Below are positions 42,817-52,249 of a DNA stretch of 64,000 nt, piece by piece (position 1 is the first letter of the stretch; every line of letters starts with the position of its first letter). The stretch comes from Rhizobiales bacterium GAS188 (GTDB taxonomy: Bacteria > Pseudomonadota > Alphaproteobacteria > Rhizobiales > Beijerinckiaceae): contig FNSS01000001.1 in the NCBI GenBank assembly GCA_900104855.1, forward strand, positions 8,131,001 to 8,195,000, given 5' to 3'. The position numbers were made by a program, and so were the translations under genes. The notes below the pieces were generated by a model, which saw nothing but the letters and a program-made list of their open reading frames with translations, did no database searches and was not told the origin of the DNA.

Positions 42817-43347
42817 GGCCTTGCTCGATCAGCATGTGTGGGCGGGCGGTTGGGCTCGGAGGTCATTTTGACCGCCTAGCTCACCAATCAGCCCTAGAGC
42901 AGGCCAGGGCAGACAAATGCAATGCCGACCGGCCCGCTGCCGCCCGAATTGCTCAAGATCATGTGGCGACGAGCCCCAAAGTAAGATCAGGCTCACTCCC
43001 GCGCGGGCAGGCGGCGGGCGACGGCGTGGCGAAGGCGCGCAAGCTACCGAGGCAAGTGGGGCGAATTGTGCTCTTTGGTCTGTGCCATCTGGTCGCAGGC
43101 GTTCGCCACCGGTCCAGGAAATAATCTTAGCCTTTGCTATGATGCCTGGTTCGGGCCGGTTGGCTCCATGGTTCCTTTTGTGCAAGCATGTGGCTCCGTT
43201 CTGCCTCCATCGATCCACCGCCGTGCACGCCCGTTTATTGGACAGATATTGGACAGGCGAGGCAATGATCGAAACTAAGTCATTGAAATTAACAACTTAA
43301 ATGGCGAGGCTGAGTCCATGAAGCCACGCCTTTGCAAGGAGACCTGC
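42817..43347. other. intergenic stretch without a supported gene
   Basis: About 530 bp. Open frames exist on both strands but have compositions typical of GC-driven noise. No repeat or terminator stands out. The promoter for the exported protein at 43348 should lie at its right end, which is AT-richer (about 43250-43300). Confidence 0.5.
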
Positions 43348-43680
43348 ATGCGCAAACACCTGCTTCTCGCGGCAGCCATGGGCGCAACCCTGGCACTTTC
43401 GGTCGGTGGCGCCGGAGCCGCGACCTTTTCGCCTCAGGCGGGCGTTGCCGGCCAGTCCGAGGTCACACCCGTCGCCGGCGGCTGCGGCTGGGGATTCCAT
43501 CCTGGTCCATATGGCGGCTGCCGGCGCAACGGCGCCGGCTGGGGGCGCCCCGGGCCCGGGTTCTACGGTCCGGGATATGCTCCCGGCCCCAGAGCCGTCG
43601 TCGGCCCTTATGGCGGAGCCATCGTTTGTCCGCCGGGATATCATTTGGGGCCCAATTTGCGCGCCTGCTGGCCAAATTGA
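43348..43680 (+). CDS. exported GCG-motif Gly/Pro/Tyr-rich protein
   Basis: A 110-residue protein with a signal peptide (RKHLLLAAAMGATLALSVGGAGA). The mature part contains GCGWGFHPGPYGGCRRN, the Gly-Cys-Gly motif of small rhizobial secreted proteins, then a Gly/Pro/Tyr-rich middle and a final YHLGPNLRACWPN. Four Cys in the mature part could form disulfides. AAGGAG is 6 nt before ATG 43348. Function unknown. Confidence 0.75.
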   Translation: MRKHLLLAAAMGATLALSVGGAGAATFSPQAGVAGQSEVTPVAGGCGWGFHPGPYGGCRRNGAGWGRPGPGFYGPGYAPGPRAVVGPYGGAIVCPPGYHLGPNLRACWPN

Positions 43681-43951
43681 ATCGGTAAAGCCGCAGCCAT
43701 CGCATATCGCAATATTGGCGGAGACGACCATGATGGATTTGCGGCTTCCACGGCTTGGCAGTCGGCCGGTCATCGCTTGACATCTCCGTGAATTCCCGGC
43801 TTCCGATCGCGCGTAACGATGAATCTTCGGGCAGGCGTAACTGCCTGTCACCGTAGCCGCCCTGACTGCTGCCGCTCGCCGCTGCCGAGGTCAGCAGCGA
43901 TCTGGTTCGAAAAATCACGGCGATGAGGACACGGGGCCAGGTCGCTGCGGC

Positions 43952-44980
43952 TCACGGGCCGAACGATCTGAGCAGCTCCTCCCATCCGCTCCAGCATGTT
44001 TGCAGATCGGAAAGCGCCCTACCCAGATGACGGCGTCCGTGCTCCGCGATTCTCCGGTGTTCCGCGGGGTTCATCGCCAGCCAGCTCGCGAAATAGCTCA
44101 TTTCATCGGAGTCCGAGGTCATGAAGCCGGTCTCGCCATGCACGACCAGATCCGGGAAGGCAAAGTCGTGCTCCACGATCGGCACAACGCCGTGAGCGTA
44201 GGACTCGATGAGCACCCGGCAATACGATTCACGAGAGCCACCGGTCTTGTGAATCATCGTGTCGATGTTGCGAAAGAACTCGGTCGCCGAGATCTCGTTC
44301 CCCGTCCACGTACGCCAGTCGAGGCCCGGTGGGGCGGAGCCTATGCGGCGTTCGGCGTTGGGACCAAAGCCAAGTATGTAAACCTTCTTCTTGAGATGCG
44401 CCGGCGTCAACACACGGTCGAAGATGCGCCACGTATCGGGAGCGAACTTTCCTTCGTCGTCGCGCGAGATTCGGCCAACCTGGTAGCTGCCGTTCCACGG
44501 GCGATAGCGCCAATCGACACGTGCGACGTTGAAGTATGGCCGATAAGAAAGCACTTGCACCGGAGCGATCCGCTCCAGCTCCGGAACCAGCTGGCTCTTC
44601 TGGTATGTGCTTGCAAAACCGAAACGGTCGATGAATCCGCGCGCATGCACCTCTTTCTCCGCGTCGAATAGCCAAGTCATGCAATTGAACCATATGGTGC
44701 AGAGCGGGCGCCCGGCGGCGACGATCGTCGGCAGGTGTTCCAAGAACGGGCCATTGCAGTAGCTCACGACCACGCGGTCCTTGAAGATTTCGTCGCGATA
44801 TTCGTGAATGTGACAACCGCGCCCGATGACGCTCTCGATCATTCGCTCATCCGCGCCAAACATGGGCACCAAGTGCACGTCGACTTCGAAGGAGCGCCAC
44901 AGATCGATCTGATGATCGAGTTCCGTGTCAGCCCCGCCGTAGAAGGATGGGAAGCCAGCCACCCATATCTCTCTCCTCAC
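43952..44980 (-). CDS. glycosyltransferase (GT4-like)
   Basis: A 342-residue enzyme with a Rossmann-like start (REIWVAGFPSFYGGADTELD) and the retaining-enzyme E-x7-E motif in RESYCRVLIESYAHG, followed by HGETGFMTSDSDEM. This is the layout of nucleotide-sugar transferases of family GT4 or close to it. The start is GTG 44980, which overlaps the stop of the GT31-like gene (GTGA) and has AAGGGGGCG upstream, so the two enzymes are made together. Sugar donor and acceptor unknown; a surface glycan is likely from the context. Confidence 0.82.
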   Translation of the reverse strand: MRREIWVAGFPSFYGGADTELDHQIDLWRSFEVDVHLVPMFGADERMIESVIGRGCHIHEYRDEIFKDRVVVSYCNGPFLEHLPTIVAAGRPLCTIWFNCMTWLFDAEKEVHARGFIDRFGFASTYQKSQLVPELERIAPVQVLSYRPYFNVARVDWRYRPWNGSYQVGRISRDDEGKFAPDTWRIFDRVLTPAHLKKKVYILGFGPNAERRIGSAPPGLDWRTWTGNEISATEFFRNIDTMIHKTGGSRESYCRVLIESYAHGVVPIVEHDFAFPDLVVHGETGFMTSDSDEMSYFASWLAMNPAEHRRIAEHGRRHLGRALSDLQTCWSGWEELLRSFGP

Positions 44981-45840
44981 GGCTCGCCCCCTTCCCGGTG
45001 CAAGGCGAGCCGCTCGAGCTTCAGGCGATCGTTGCGCCAGCCCGTCTCCGTCCGGTCCAGCACATCCTCCGGCCAGAAGAACCACCGCAGACGCAGCCGA
45101 CAGCCGAGCACGCTCCACAATCCGTCGGGCGCGCTGGCGCCCCCGACGAAGAAGCCGTCGTCAAAAAGCAGGACTTCTCCCTGCCAGGCGGCGTGCACTG
45201 CACGATATGCCTCGGCCGGGATCCGCTCCCTCGGCCGGCACAGGAAGGCATCATGCAGCCGCCTCATTCCGAGCGGGTCGAGCCAATGGCAGCTGATGAT
45301 GTCATTGTCTCGTGTCGGCTCGTCGCCATATCTGGAATCGCATCGCAGCCTCGGCGTGCTGCGAAAAGTGTAGCCGAGGCTCCTGAGGCGCTGCGTGAAA
45401 TAAACATCTTCCGGGGCCGGACAGGGCACCGGTTCCCGCGCCAGGCAATTGGACGCCTCGCGGTGCATCAGATAGCCGGCGCCGCCGCTCGCGAAATGTG
45501 GAAAGAAACTCGCCGAGCCGAGAAAGTCCTTCGGCCGAAGCCGTGGAAGCTCGGCGAGCAGTCGATCCACCACCACATAGGTATCGTCGTCGCATTTGAA
45601 GACCCAGTCGAAAGCGCGCCCCGAAAGCCATTGGTGAATCCGATGGATCTTGATCGGCAGCGACGCGTAATCATCCGGGGCGTCGAGCTCCGTGAGCCAT
45701 TCGGGGACCAGCGCATCGCCCGAGCCCACAAAATAGAGTACATCGACATCGGCAACGATGTGCGAGGCCCATGTCGCGCGGACGGCTTCCATCCGGGCAA
45801 CGGTGCGGCGACATCCTGTGACCGCGATGATCAGCGTCAT
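44977..45840 (-). CDS. GT31-like (beta-1,3-galactosyltransferase/fringe type) glycosyltransferase
   Basis: A 287-residue protein. It begins TLIIAVTGCRRTVARMEAVRATW, the R-x-A-x-R-x-T-W-type start of GT31 enzymes. The metal-binding DxD motif is FDWVFKCDDDTYVV. The later CPAPEDVYFTQRLRSLGY matches the acidic E-D-V block. GT31 is mainly eukaryotic, with scattered bacterial members. ATG 45840 is chosen over 45918 because it begins the conserved region. It is coupled to the GT4-like gene. Confidence 0.78.
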   Translation of the reverse strand: MTLIIAVTGCRRTVARMEAVRATWASHIVADVDVLYFVGSGDALVPEWLTELDAPDDYASLPIKIHRIHQWLSGRAFDWVFKCDDDTYVVVDRLLAELPRLRPKDFLGSASFFPHFASGGAGYLMHREASNCLAREPVPCPAPEDVYFTQRLRSLGYTFRSTPRLRCDSRYGDEPTRDNDIISCHWLDPLGMRRLHDAFLCRPRERIPAEAYRAVHAAWQGEVLLFDDGFFVGGASAPDGLWSVLGCRLRLRWFFWPEDVLDRTETGWRNDRLKLERLALHREGGEP

Positions 45841-46033
45841 CTGTCTCTGCAAGCAAGGATCATTGATATCGTAGCCAGCGGCAATGACAATTTCAGCCGA
45901 GAGGAGCAGCGGAGGCAAGACGTTAGTGAATCATACTAGCGGCGCGTCGATGCAGTCGGATAAATTCGGCAGTTTGACACCCATGACGTCGCGTGAACTA
46001 ATACTGGTAAACTACGCCGGGGGAGGAACGATC

Positions 46034-46756
46034 ATGGCAGGCGAAGCCCTCACTGTAGCGAGGCCTAGCTACGAAGATCTCAAGAAGGCAGCTGAGGAAG
46101 AGAAGAAGAGAATTCGCGACAAACTCCGTATCGCGCGGCTGAACGGCGCGTCCGATGCCGATATTCGTGCCATCGAAATATTGCTCGAGGGGTTGAAAGC
46201 TCAGATCGCCGCTGCGGCACTCGCGGAAGCCAAGCGAGAGATCGAAGATTGGATCAAGAATCTTGGCAAGATCATCAATCCGGGCGGGCCCGCGCCAAGC
46301 AGTTCGAGCGCCAAGCCGAGCAGCAGCTCGTCCAGCTCCAGTTCGAGCTCTAGCTCCGGCGGCGGTGGCGGTGCAGGTGGCGGCGCGGGCGCCGCAGGTG
46401 GCGGCACAGGCGCCGGCGGCACGGGCGCCGGCGGCGCTTCTCCGGTGCCGAAGGTCGATGCCATTTACGTCCAGGGAGAGCGGTCGGTCTGGGGCTGGGA
46501 CAGTTACAGCATGCAGTGGCTGAAAATGGATTTCGCATCGCCCGTCAAGCAGGTGAAGTTCGTTCCAGGGGGGTTTTTGGCTGTGGCCGAGCATGCGGAA
46601 GCACTCTTCGATGCCGACGAAGCCGTCTGGCTGCGCCGGGTCGACAGCCCTTCCGAGGACCTTGTGGACGGTGGGGGTCAGTCGGCGGATGCGTCAGGCG
46701 CCGGCGGGGGCGCCGGTGGTGCGGCAAAGGGCGGCGCCAAAGCGGCAGGTCCCTAA
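46034..46756 (+). CDS. low-complexity protein with coiled coil, poly-Ser and Gly/Ala linkers
   Basis: A 240-residue protein of unusual layout. The N-terminal 90 residues are a charged helical region (YEDLKKAAEEEKKRIRDKLR). A serine tract of about thirteen follows, then a Gly/Ala-rich linker. A compact domain comes next (VDAIYVQGERSVWGWDSYSMQWLKMDF and the following 50 residues), and a Gly/Ala tail ends the protein. ATG 46034 has GGGGGAGGAACG upstream. There is no signal peptide. It is divergent from the two glycosyltransferases, and the poly-Ser tract could be glycosylated. No family is known to me. Confidence 0.65.
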   Translation: MAGEALTVARPSYEDLKKAAEEEKKRIRDKLRIARLNGASDADIRAIEILLEGLKAQIAAAALAEAKREIEDWIKNLGKIINPGGPAPSSSSAKPSSSSSSSSSSSSSGGGGGAGGGAGAAGGGTGAGGTGAGGASPVPKVDAIYVQGERSVWGWDSYSMQWLKMDFASPVKQVKFVPGGFLAVAEHAEALFDADEAVWLRRVDSPSEDLVDGGGQSADASGAGGGAGGAAKGGAKAAGP

Positions 46757-46936
46757 ACTCGCACAAGCGCGCCGGCCCAGGATTGCGTCTTGAATAGACC
46801 GCTCGCGCCCGCCGCGGCGCGGCAGGTTCGCTTGGCGTTCGATGGGGCCGTCAGCTCCGCCGGCGGGCTGCCCACGCTAGAGGCAAACGGACCGCACGCA
46901 ACGACGCGCCCGGTGCGCAAGCGCCGGGCAAAAAGC

Positions 46937-47010
46937 GGACCCCGCCGAGGCTGTGCACTTCGACGGGGCCCTGGCCACGGCAAGTGTGGGGGGCAAACCG
47001 GCCGGGGCTG
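46937..47010. repeat. two-hairpin repeat, copy 5
   Basis: Begins GGACCCCGCCGAGG, which pairs with CTTCGACGGGGCCC (two mismatches). Then CTGGCCACGG and the loop TGGGGGGCAAA, then CCGGCCGGGG. About 5.6 kb from the other four copies. The surrounding 46757-47180 holds no supported gene. Confidence 0.6.
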
Positions 47011-47180
47011 AGCGGCTACGTAACATTTTCCATGCCAAGGCCCGGCGCCCTTAGGCCATGATGTCGGCGCCCCGAAACGAAGCGATGCTGTGCGGATGTG
47101 GGGCATCAGCTGGCGCGGATCGCGACACCGGGCGGACAATGGGGCAGACAGCGATCCGAGAGGCGAGCTAGGCGGGCGAG

Positions 47181-47951
47181 CTAGGCCGCTTGGAGCGGTC
47201 GTGGCCAGCGGCCGCGCATTCTTTCATAGCGTGGCAGCACCTGGTCGGCCGGCCCCAATTCGATGATCCGCCCGCTATCGAGCCAGGCGATCGTGCTGCA
47301 GTAATCGCGCAAGATGGACATGTCGTGCGAGGCCATGACGAGGATGCGCGCGCTCGAACGCGCGAAATCGAACCATTGCCTGGCCTTGTTCAGGAACGCC
47401 CCATCCACGGCGCCGATCATTTCATCGATGATCACGACGTCGGTCCTGACCGCCGCCGCCACGGCCACGGCGAGACGCATCACCATGCCGTGCGAATAGG
47501 TGCGCACGGGCCGCGAGAGTGCCTCGCCCAGCTCGGAGAATTCGGCGATGCGGGGGCTCAGCGCCTGCGCCTCGGCGAAGGTGAGGCCGAGGAAGACGCA
47601 GCGCAGCGTGATATTGGTCCAGCCGCAGGATTCGAGATCCATGCCGAGCGTCAGATCGGTGTAGGAGGCGATCTTGCCGACCCTGTGGATACGCCCCGAT
47701 GTCGGCTCATAGACACCGGCCAGAAGCCGCAGAAGCGTGGTCTTGCCGGCGCCGTTGCCGCCCACGAGGCCAAGGCGATCGCCGTCGCGTAGCACGAGAT
47801 CGACGCCGTCGAGAAGCCTCAGCGAGCCGCTGCTGCGCCCGGCGCCCCCATCGCGCCTGAGGAATTTGGCGAGCGCGATCTGCAATGAGTGGCTGCGCGA
47901 ATCGTGAAGCGGCACGTCGAGCGTCGCCTTGTCGAGGATGAGACGCGCCAT
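47181..47951 (-). CDS. polysaccharide-export ABC ATPase (Wzt/KpsT type)
   Basis: A 256-residue ATPase with Walker A GGNGAGKTT, an ABC signature replaced by the export-type YSHGMVMRL, and Walker B VVIIDEMIGAVD, typical of polysaccharide and teichoic-acid exporters. It lacks the C-terminal carbohydrate-binding domain of Wzt proteins that handle capped O-antigens, so it is closer to KpsT. ATG 47951 lies 5 nt after the permease stop. It powers export of a glycan across the inner membrane. Confidence 0.9.
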   Translation of the reverse strand: MARLILDKATLDVPLHDSRSHSLQIALAKFLRRDGGAGRSSGSLRLLDGVDLVLRDGDRLGLVGGNGAGKTTLLRLLAGVYEPTSGRIHRVGKIASYTDLTLGMDLESCGWTNITLRCVFLGLTFAEAQALSPRIAEFSELGEALSRPVRTYSHGMVMRLAVAVAAAVRTDVVIIDEMIGAVDGAFLNKARQWFDFARSSARILVMASHDMSILRDYCSTIAWLDSGRIIELGPADQVLPRYERMRGRWPRPLQAA

Positions 47952-47956
47952 GGAGA

Positions 47957-48961
47957 TCAAGCCCAGAGGCTGACGCGGCGCCCGAAGCGCTCGATGACGA
48001 GGCCGGCGATCGCGGTGGAGACGAGGCAGATGATCAGGCTCGCGCTCCAGTTGGCGAGCGTCGGCCACTCCATGGTGAGTGGTGCGCGCAGGATCTCGAT
48101 AAAGGGCAAGATCGGATTGAAGGCGGTCCAGAAGCGATAGGTCGGCGGCAGGAATTCGAGCTTCCAGATGATCGGCGTCAGATAGAACAGCACCGGCATC
48201 AAGGTCGTCACGAGCTGGATGGCGTCGCGCCATCTGACGCACAGGGCCGCGATGATGACCGAGCTTGCGGCCGCCGTCACCACGATGATGGCGAGCGCAG
48301 GCAGGATCATGAGGAAAGCCGGGGTCGGCCAGAGGCGAGCGATCGCCAGCGCCACGAACACCGCGACGAGATTATGGGCGAAGATCAGGAGGTTTCGCCA
48401 CACCGAAGACGCGACGATCACGGAGAGCGGCGTGTGCTGGTTGTGGAGATAGCGCACATGCATGGGGAAGAGCGTGGTGGCCTCGATCACGATGCCCGAC
48501 ACGAACAGCCACAGGATCTGGCCGATCATCACATGCAGGAACAGCGTGGCGAAGGGCTGATGCCAGAGCGCCGACCAGAAGCCGGCAAGCAGCGCGGCCG
48601 AGAGGCCGGTGGTCACCGTGATCCAGGTCTGCCCAAGTCGCGAGCGGGAATAGCGGCGGCGCAGCTCGGTCGTGCCGAGGAGGACGCAGAGCCGCCAATT
48701 GCTCAAGCCCGCGGCGAGGTCCTTGCGCAGCTCCGGCATGAATCGAGGCGCGGGCGGGAGGCTGGCCTCGGAAGCCAGCGCCTCATGCTGATCGAGACCT
48801 GACTGATCCGGCTCGTTCGCCGCATGCCGATATCGGTCGAAGCCGAGATCGGCGAGGCTCATGGCGTGCGGCACGGCGAGCTTGGGCATAGCGAGCTTGG
48901 GCATCTCGCCCTCATCGGCGAAATACCCTGGATCCAGCCGCGTTGCATTGGTGGTGGCCAC
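47957..48961 (-). CDS. polysaccharide-export ABC permease (Wzm/KpsM type)
   Basis: A 334-residue ABC-2-type permease with six predicted helices after a long cytoplasmic N-terminus of about 90 residues (with a MPKLAMPKLA repeat). Typical features are ELRRRYSRSRLGQTWITV before the first helix and MPVLFYLTPIIW near the fifth. The apparent start is GTG 48961, but the conserved region begins later, so a start within the N-terminal tail is possible. It forms the channel for the ATPase at 47181. Confidence 0.9.
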   Translation of the reverse strand: MATTNATRLDPGYFADEGEMPKLAMPKLAVPHAMSLADLGFDRYRHAANEPDQSGLDQHEALASEASLPPAPRFMPELRKDLAAGLSNWRLCVLLGTTELRRRYSRSRLGQTWITVTTGLSAALLAGFWSALWHQPFATLFLHVMIGQILWLFVSGIVIEATTLFPMHVRYLHNQHTPLSVIVASSVWRNLLIFAHNLVAVFVALAIARLWPTPAFLMILPALAIIVVTAAASSVIIAALCVRWRDAIQLVTTLMPVLFYLTPIIWKLEFLPPTYRFWTAFNPILPFIEILRAPLTMEWPTLANWSASLIICLVSTAIAGLVIERFGRRVSLWA

Positions 48962-49039
48962 CTCGCAATCGTTACCAATCAGGGTTAACGGAGCCCTAAC
49001 GCGATGATGAAATTCCTGTCATCGGGGACCGCGAGCTCG

Positions 49040-51124
49040 TCAGGGAACCGCGACTGGTTCCGGGATCGTCAAGATGCGCATACCCTTGTCATGGAACCAG
49101 TAGAGCCCATTGGCGACAAGCGAGACTTGCAGCCGGTAGCTGCCTGCCTGCCGAGGCAGCTCATCGGTGATCACCAGGCTCTGTTCGGCACCCGGCGCGA
49201 TATCGCCGAGGAGGGCCTCGCCCTTGCTCCAGCCCTGGCCGACCACCCTTTCGTCATCCGGAACGAAGCGCCACGCAACGCGGATCGGCGCCGCGGAGAT
49301 CATCGGCATCAGCTCGTCGCTGGCATTGCGAATGTGAACCGTGAAGGCGATGAGATCCTCGCGTCGCTGCAGCTCGCCCGAGGTCAAGATCACCTTTTCG
49401 GGCAGCCCATTGCTCGGCGGATGTCCGATGCTGACACTGATCGTATTGTCCAGGATACCCATGCCCCGGCAATCGGGCCAGCCGACGAATACGGTGCGGC
49501 GGAGCAATTGAGAAATCGATGGAGAGCCATCGAGCTTGTGCTCCTTGCGCCAAAAGTCGAAGGCGCCGAAATGGCGAATCGCATAATTGCAGTTCGGCTG
49601 CCCGTATGAGCCGGGCGGCACCGAGCCCGAATAGCCGTTCACGGTCGGCCAGCCGAGCTCCTGGGCGGCGAGCTCACCATCGAGATGGGTCATCTCGCCA
49701 TCCTGGCCGACGAGGGCGAGGGTGGGTTGCTCGACCCCGCCTTGCAGGCGCCGCGCCTCGGCGATGACCGCATCGACCCGACGCTGCGCCGCGTCGGCCG
49801 AGAACATGAGCCGTCCCGCCATGGCGACCTCGTAGAGCGCAGCGAGCCCGCAGATCAACGCCGCGAGCCTGCCGAGCGCGATTGGCCTGACCTCCTCGGC
49901 GAGGCCGCGCAAGCCGACAACCGCGATCATAGCCACGGGGAACATCAGCACCACGATGATGCGGGTCACTGCCCTGATGGCGTTGAGGCCCGGCACATGG
50001 ACGAGCACCGCATAGAAGCTATGCCCATGGATGCTCAGGGTCGCGAGCACGAGCACCGCGAGCGCCAGAAGCATGGCTCCAGCCGGCAGGTTGCGGGCCG
50101 CGCGAGGCCGGACGACGAGGGTGACGATGCCTGCCAGGAACAGCAACGCCACGCCGACGCCCACGAACATCTGGTGCTCGGGCCGCATCGGCAGGACGCC
50201 CGAAAGCATGTGGCTCGGGCCATACCAATAGGACAGGAGGTCCATGACCAGATAGCTTCCCGGACGAGGCAGCATGCTGCTGATCTCCTCCCAGGACCTC
50301 GCCATCCCATAGAGGCGGCTGGTGTGGCCGTAGAACCAGAGAAGGGCGACGGTCGCTGCGCCTGCGGCCGCGGTCGCCAGGAGAAGCGCGACATCGCCCT
50401 TGCCGGGCACGCGAACGATCCGCGCCAGGCCTTGACCGGCCAGACGCGCCGTCGCCTGCCAGTCCCGCGAGCGCCATGTCGAGAGCGGCAGCACCACCGT
50501 GAACGCGGCCATGAGCAGGAACAGGAAGAAGCCCAGATAGACGCTGATCAGCGTCTGGACGCAGAGCCAGAAGGCGCTGAGGAGAAGGTCCCTCGCCGAT
50601 CCGCCGCGAAGCCCCTCCCAGAGATGGAGCATGGCCAGCGGCACGCCGCACCGATAGACGAGCTGGCAATGATTGAACTGGGCGAGGCTCGGCAGGCTGA
50701 AGGTGAAGATGGCAGCGCCAAGCCCCGCCGTGACCGCGCCGGCGCCCATCCGGGCGAAGGCGTAATGCGCGGCAAGATAGGTCGCGACGTAGCCGGCAAA
50801 GAACCAGAGATCGAAGGCGAGGAATCGCGGCGCGCCCAACGCCCGGAAGACGGCGTAGATGAAAGCCGTGCCCGCATGCGTGTCGCTGAAGAATATCGCG
50901 TCCGGAAACGGATAGTATAAGCCCGGCGCGAGAAGATGCGGTTCCAGGCCCAGCAGCCATCGATAGACGTGCTCGAGGATATAGGTGTTGAAGCGGGTAT
51001 CGCCGAGATCGCCCGGAAGATTGCCCTGCGCCAACATGGGGCCGGCGACGATAGCCAGGGCCACCCCTCCGAAGAGGCAGGCCGCAACAACATGGGCGCG
51101 AACCGGAGAGGCATCAACCTGCAT
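49040..51124 (-). CDS. large polytopic membrane protein, GT-C/YfhO-like
   Basis: A 694-residue integral membrane protein with about eleven or twelve helices in the first 450 residues, then a soluble domain. The acidic pair in the first periplasmic loop (GDLGDTRFNTYILEH) and SDTHAGTAFIYAVFRALG follow the pattern of GT-C enzymes that use polyprenyl-phosphate sugars. ATG 51124 is chosen; a GTG at 51145 is the alternative. The exact transfer reaction is not known. It lies in the polysaccharide cluster between the exporter and the UDP-xylose enzyme. Confidence 0.75.
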   Translation of the reverse strand: MQVDASPVRAHVVAACLFGGVALAIVAGPMLAQGNLPGDLGDTRFNTYILEHVYRWLLGLEPHLLAPGLYYPFPDAIFFSDTHAGTAFIYAVFRALGAPRFLAFDLWFFAGYVATYLAAHYAFARMGAGAVTAGLGAAIFTFSLPSLAQFNHCQLVYRCGVPLAMLHLWEGLRGGSARDLLLSAFWLCVQTLISVYLGFFLFLLMAAFTVVLPLSTWRSRDWQATARLAGQGLARIVRVPGKGDVALLLATAAAGAATVALLWFYGHTSRLYGMARSWEEISSMLPRPGSYLVMDLLSYWYGPSHMLSGVLPMRPEHQMFVGVGVALLFLAGIVTLVVRPRAARNLPAGAMLLALAVLVLATLSIHGHSFYAVLVHVPGLNAIRAVTRIIVVLMFPVAMIAVVGLRGLAEEVRPIALGRLAALICGLAALYEVAMAGRLMFSADAAQRRVDAVIAEARRLQGGVEQPTLALVGQDGEMTHLDGELAAQELGWPTVNGYSGSVPPGSYGQPNCNYAIRHFGAFDFWRKEHKLDGSPSISQLLRRTVFVGWPDCRGMGILDNTISVSIGHPPSNGLPEKVILTSGELQRREDLIAFTVHIRNASDELMPMISAAPIRVAWRFVPDDERVVGQGWSKGEALLGDIAPGAEQSLVITDELPRQAGSYRLQVSLVANGLYWFHDKGMRILTIPEPVAVP

Positions 51125-51292
51125 GGAGCGATCCCGGGCCTTCACGAGCTGAGTTCAGAGCGGATCGCGCCGCGACGGAATAGTCCCCGAGCCGACGGCG
51201 CGGGAGCGCCATGCCTCTACCTCGCGGCACGCCCTTACGGGACAAGCCGCGCTCGCCGGCCGCGCCCTGGCCCGGTCGATGCCGGCGAGCGG

Positions 51293-52249
51293 TCATGCAT
51301 TCCCTGACAGCAAATTGTCGAAATAGGTGATCGTGCTCAAGAGCCCGTGCTTCAGCGCCATCTTCGGCTCCCAGCCCAGGATGGATTTCGCCTTGGCGAT
51401 ATCCGGGCGGCGCTGCCTGGGATCGTCATGCGGCAAGGGCTTGCCGACGATCTTCGAGGAGGAACCGGTCAGCTCGATCACCAGCTCGGCAAGCCCTCGA
51501 ATGGTGAACTCCTCGGGATTGCCGAGGTTGATCGGTCCGGTCACTTCGTCATCGCTGTCCATCATACGGACGAAGCCGCCGATCAGGTCGTCGACATAAC
51601 AGAACGCCCTCGACTGCATTCCGTCGCCATAGACGGTGATGTCCTCGTTGCGCAGCGCCTGCATGATGAAGTTCGACACGACGCGTCCGTCATTCGGATG
51701 CATGCGCGGCCCATAAGTATTGAAGATGCGCGCAACCTTGATGCGCAGCCGATGTTGCCGGAAATAGTCGAAGAACAGAGTCTCGGCGCAGCGTTTGCCC
51801 TCGTCATAGCAGGAGCGGAAGCCGATCGGGTTGACGTTGCCCCAATACTCCTCGGTTTGAGGATGTTCGCTCGGATCGCCATAGACTTCCGAAGTCGACG
51901 CTTGGAAGATCTTGGCCTTCACGCGTCGCGCAAGGCCGAGCATGTTGATTGCGCCATGCACGCTCGTCTTCGTCGTCTGCACGGGGTCGAACTGGTAATG
52001 GATGGGAGACGCCGGACAAGCGAGGTTGTAGATCTCGTCGACTTCCACATAGAGGGGGAAAGTGACGTCGTGCCGGATGAGCTCGAACAGCCTGTGATCC
52101 AATAGTTTCGAGATATTCTGACGGCTGCCGGTGAAGAAATTGTCGACGCACAGAACTTCGTGGCCCGCCCCGATGAGAGCTTCGCACAGATGCGAGCCGA
52201 TGAACCCGGCTCCGCCCGTCACCAGAATTCGCTTGGTCGTATGGTACAT
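51293..52249 (-). CDS. UDP-glucuronate decarboxylase (UDP-xylose synthase) family
   Basis: A 318-residue extended short-chain dehydrogenase. The NAD motif is [11 protein letters not shown] and the catalytic YxxxK is in [11 protein letters not shown]. The UXS-type stretch [18 protein letters not shown] is present, which separates it from dTDP-glucose dehydratases. It converts UDP-glucuronate to UDP-xylose, so the exported glycan probably contains xylose or a derived sugar. ATG 52249 is preferred to 52270. Confidence 0.88.
   Translation of the reverse strand: MYHTTKRILVTGGAGFIGSHLCEALIGAGHEVLCVDNFFTGSRQNISKLLDHRLFELIRHDVTFPLYVEVDEIYNLACPASPIHYQFDPVQTTKTSVHGAINMLGLARRVKAKIFQASTSEVYGDPSEHPQTEEYWGNVNPIGFRSCYDEGKRCAETLFFDYFRQHRLRIKVARIFNTYGPRMHPNDGRVVSNFIMQALRNEDITVYGDGMQSRAFCYVDDLIGGFVRMMDSDDEVTGPINLGNPEEFTIRGLAELVIELTGSSSKIVGKPLPHDDPRQRRPDIAKAKSILGWEPKMALKHGLLSTITYFDNLLSGNA

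Noticed and set aside
42829-43218. A 129-codon minus-strand frame in the accessory stretch
   Set aside because: No ribosome site, no domain, and a composition expected from GC bias. A plus-strand frame overlaps equally well.
45884-46033. Extension of the low-complexity protein back to 45884
   Set aside because: The added 50 residues have no ribosome site and overlap the start of the divergent GT31-like gene. ATG 46034 has a strong site.
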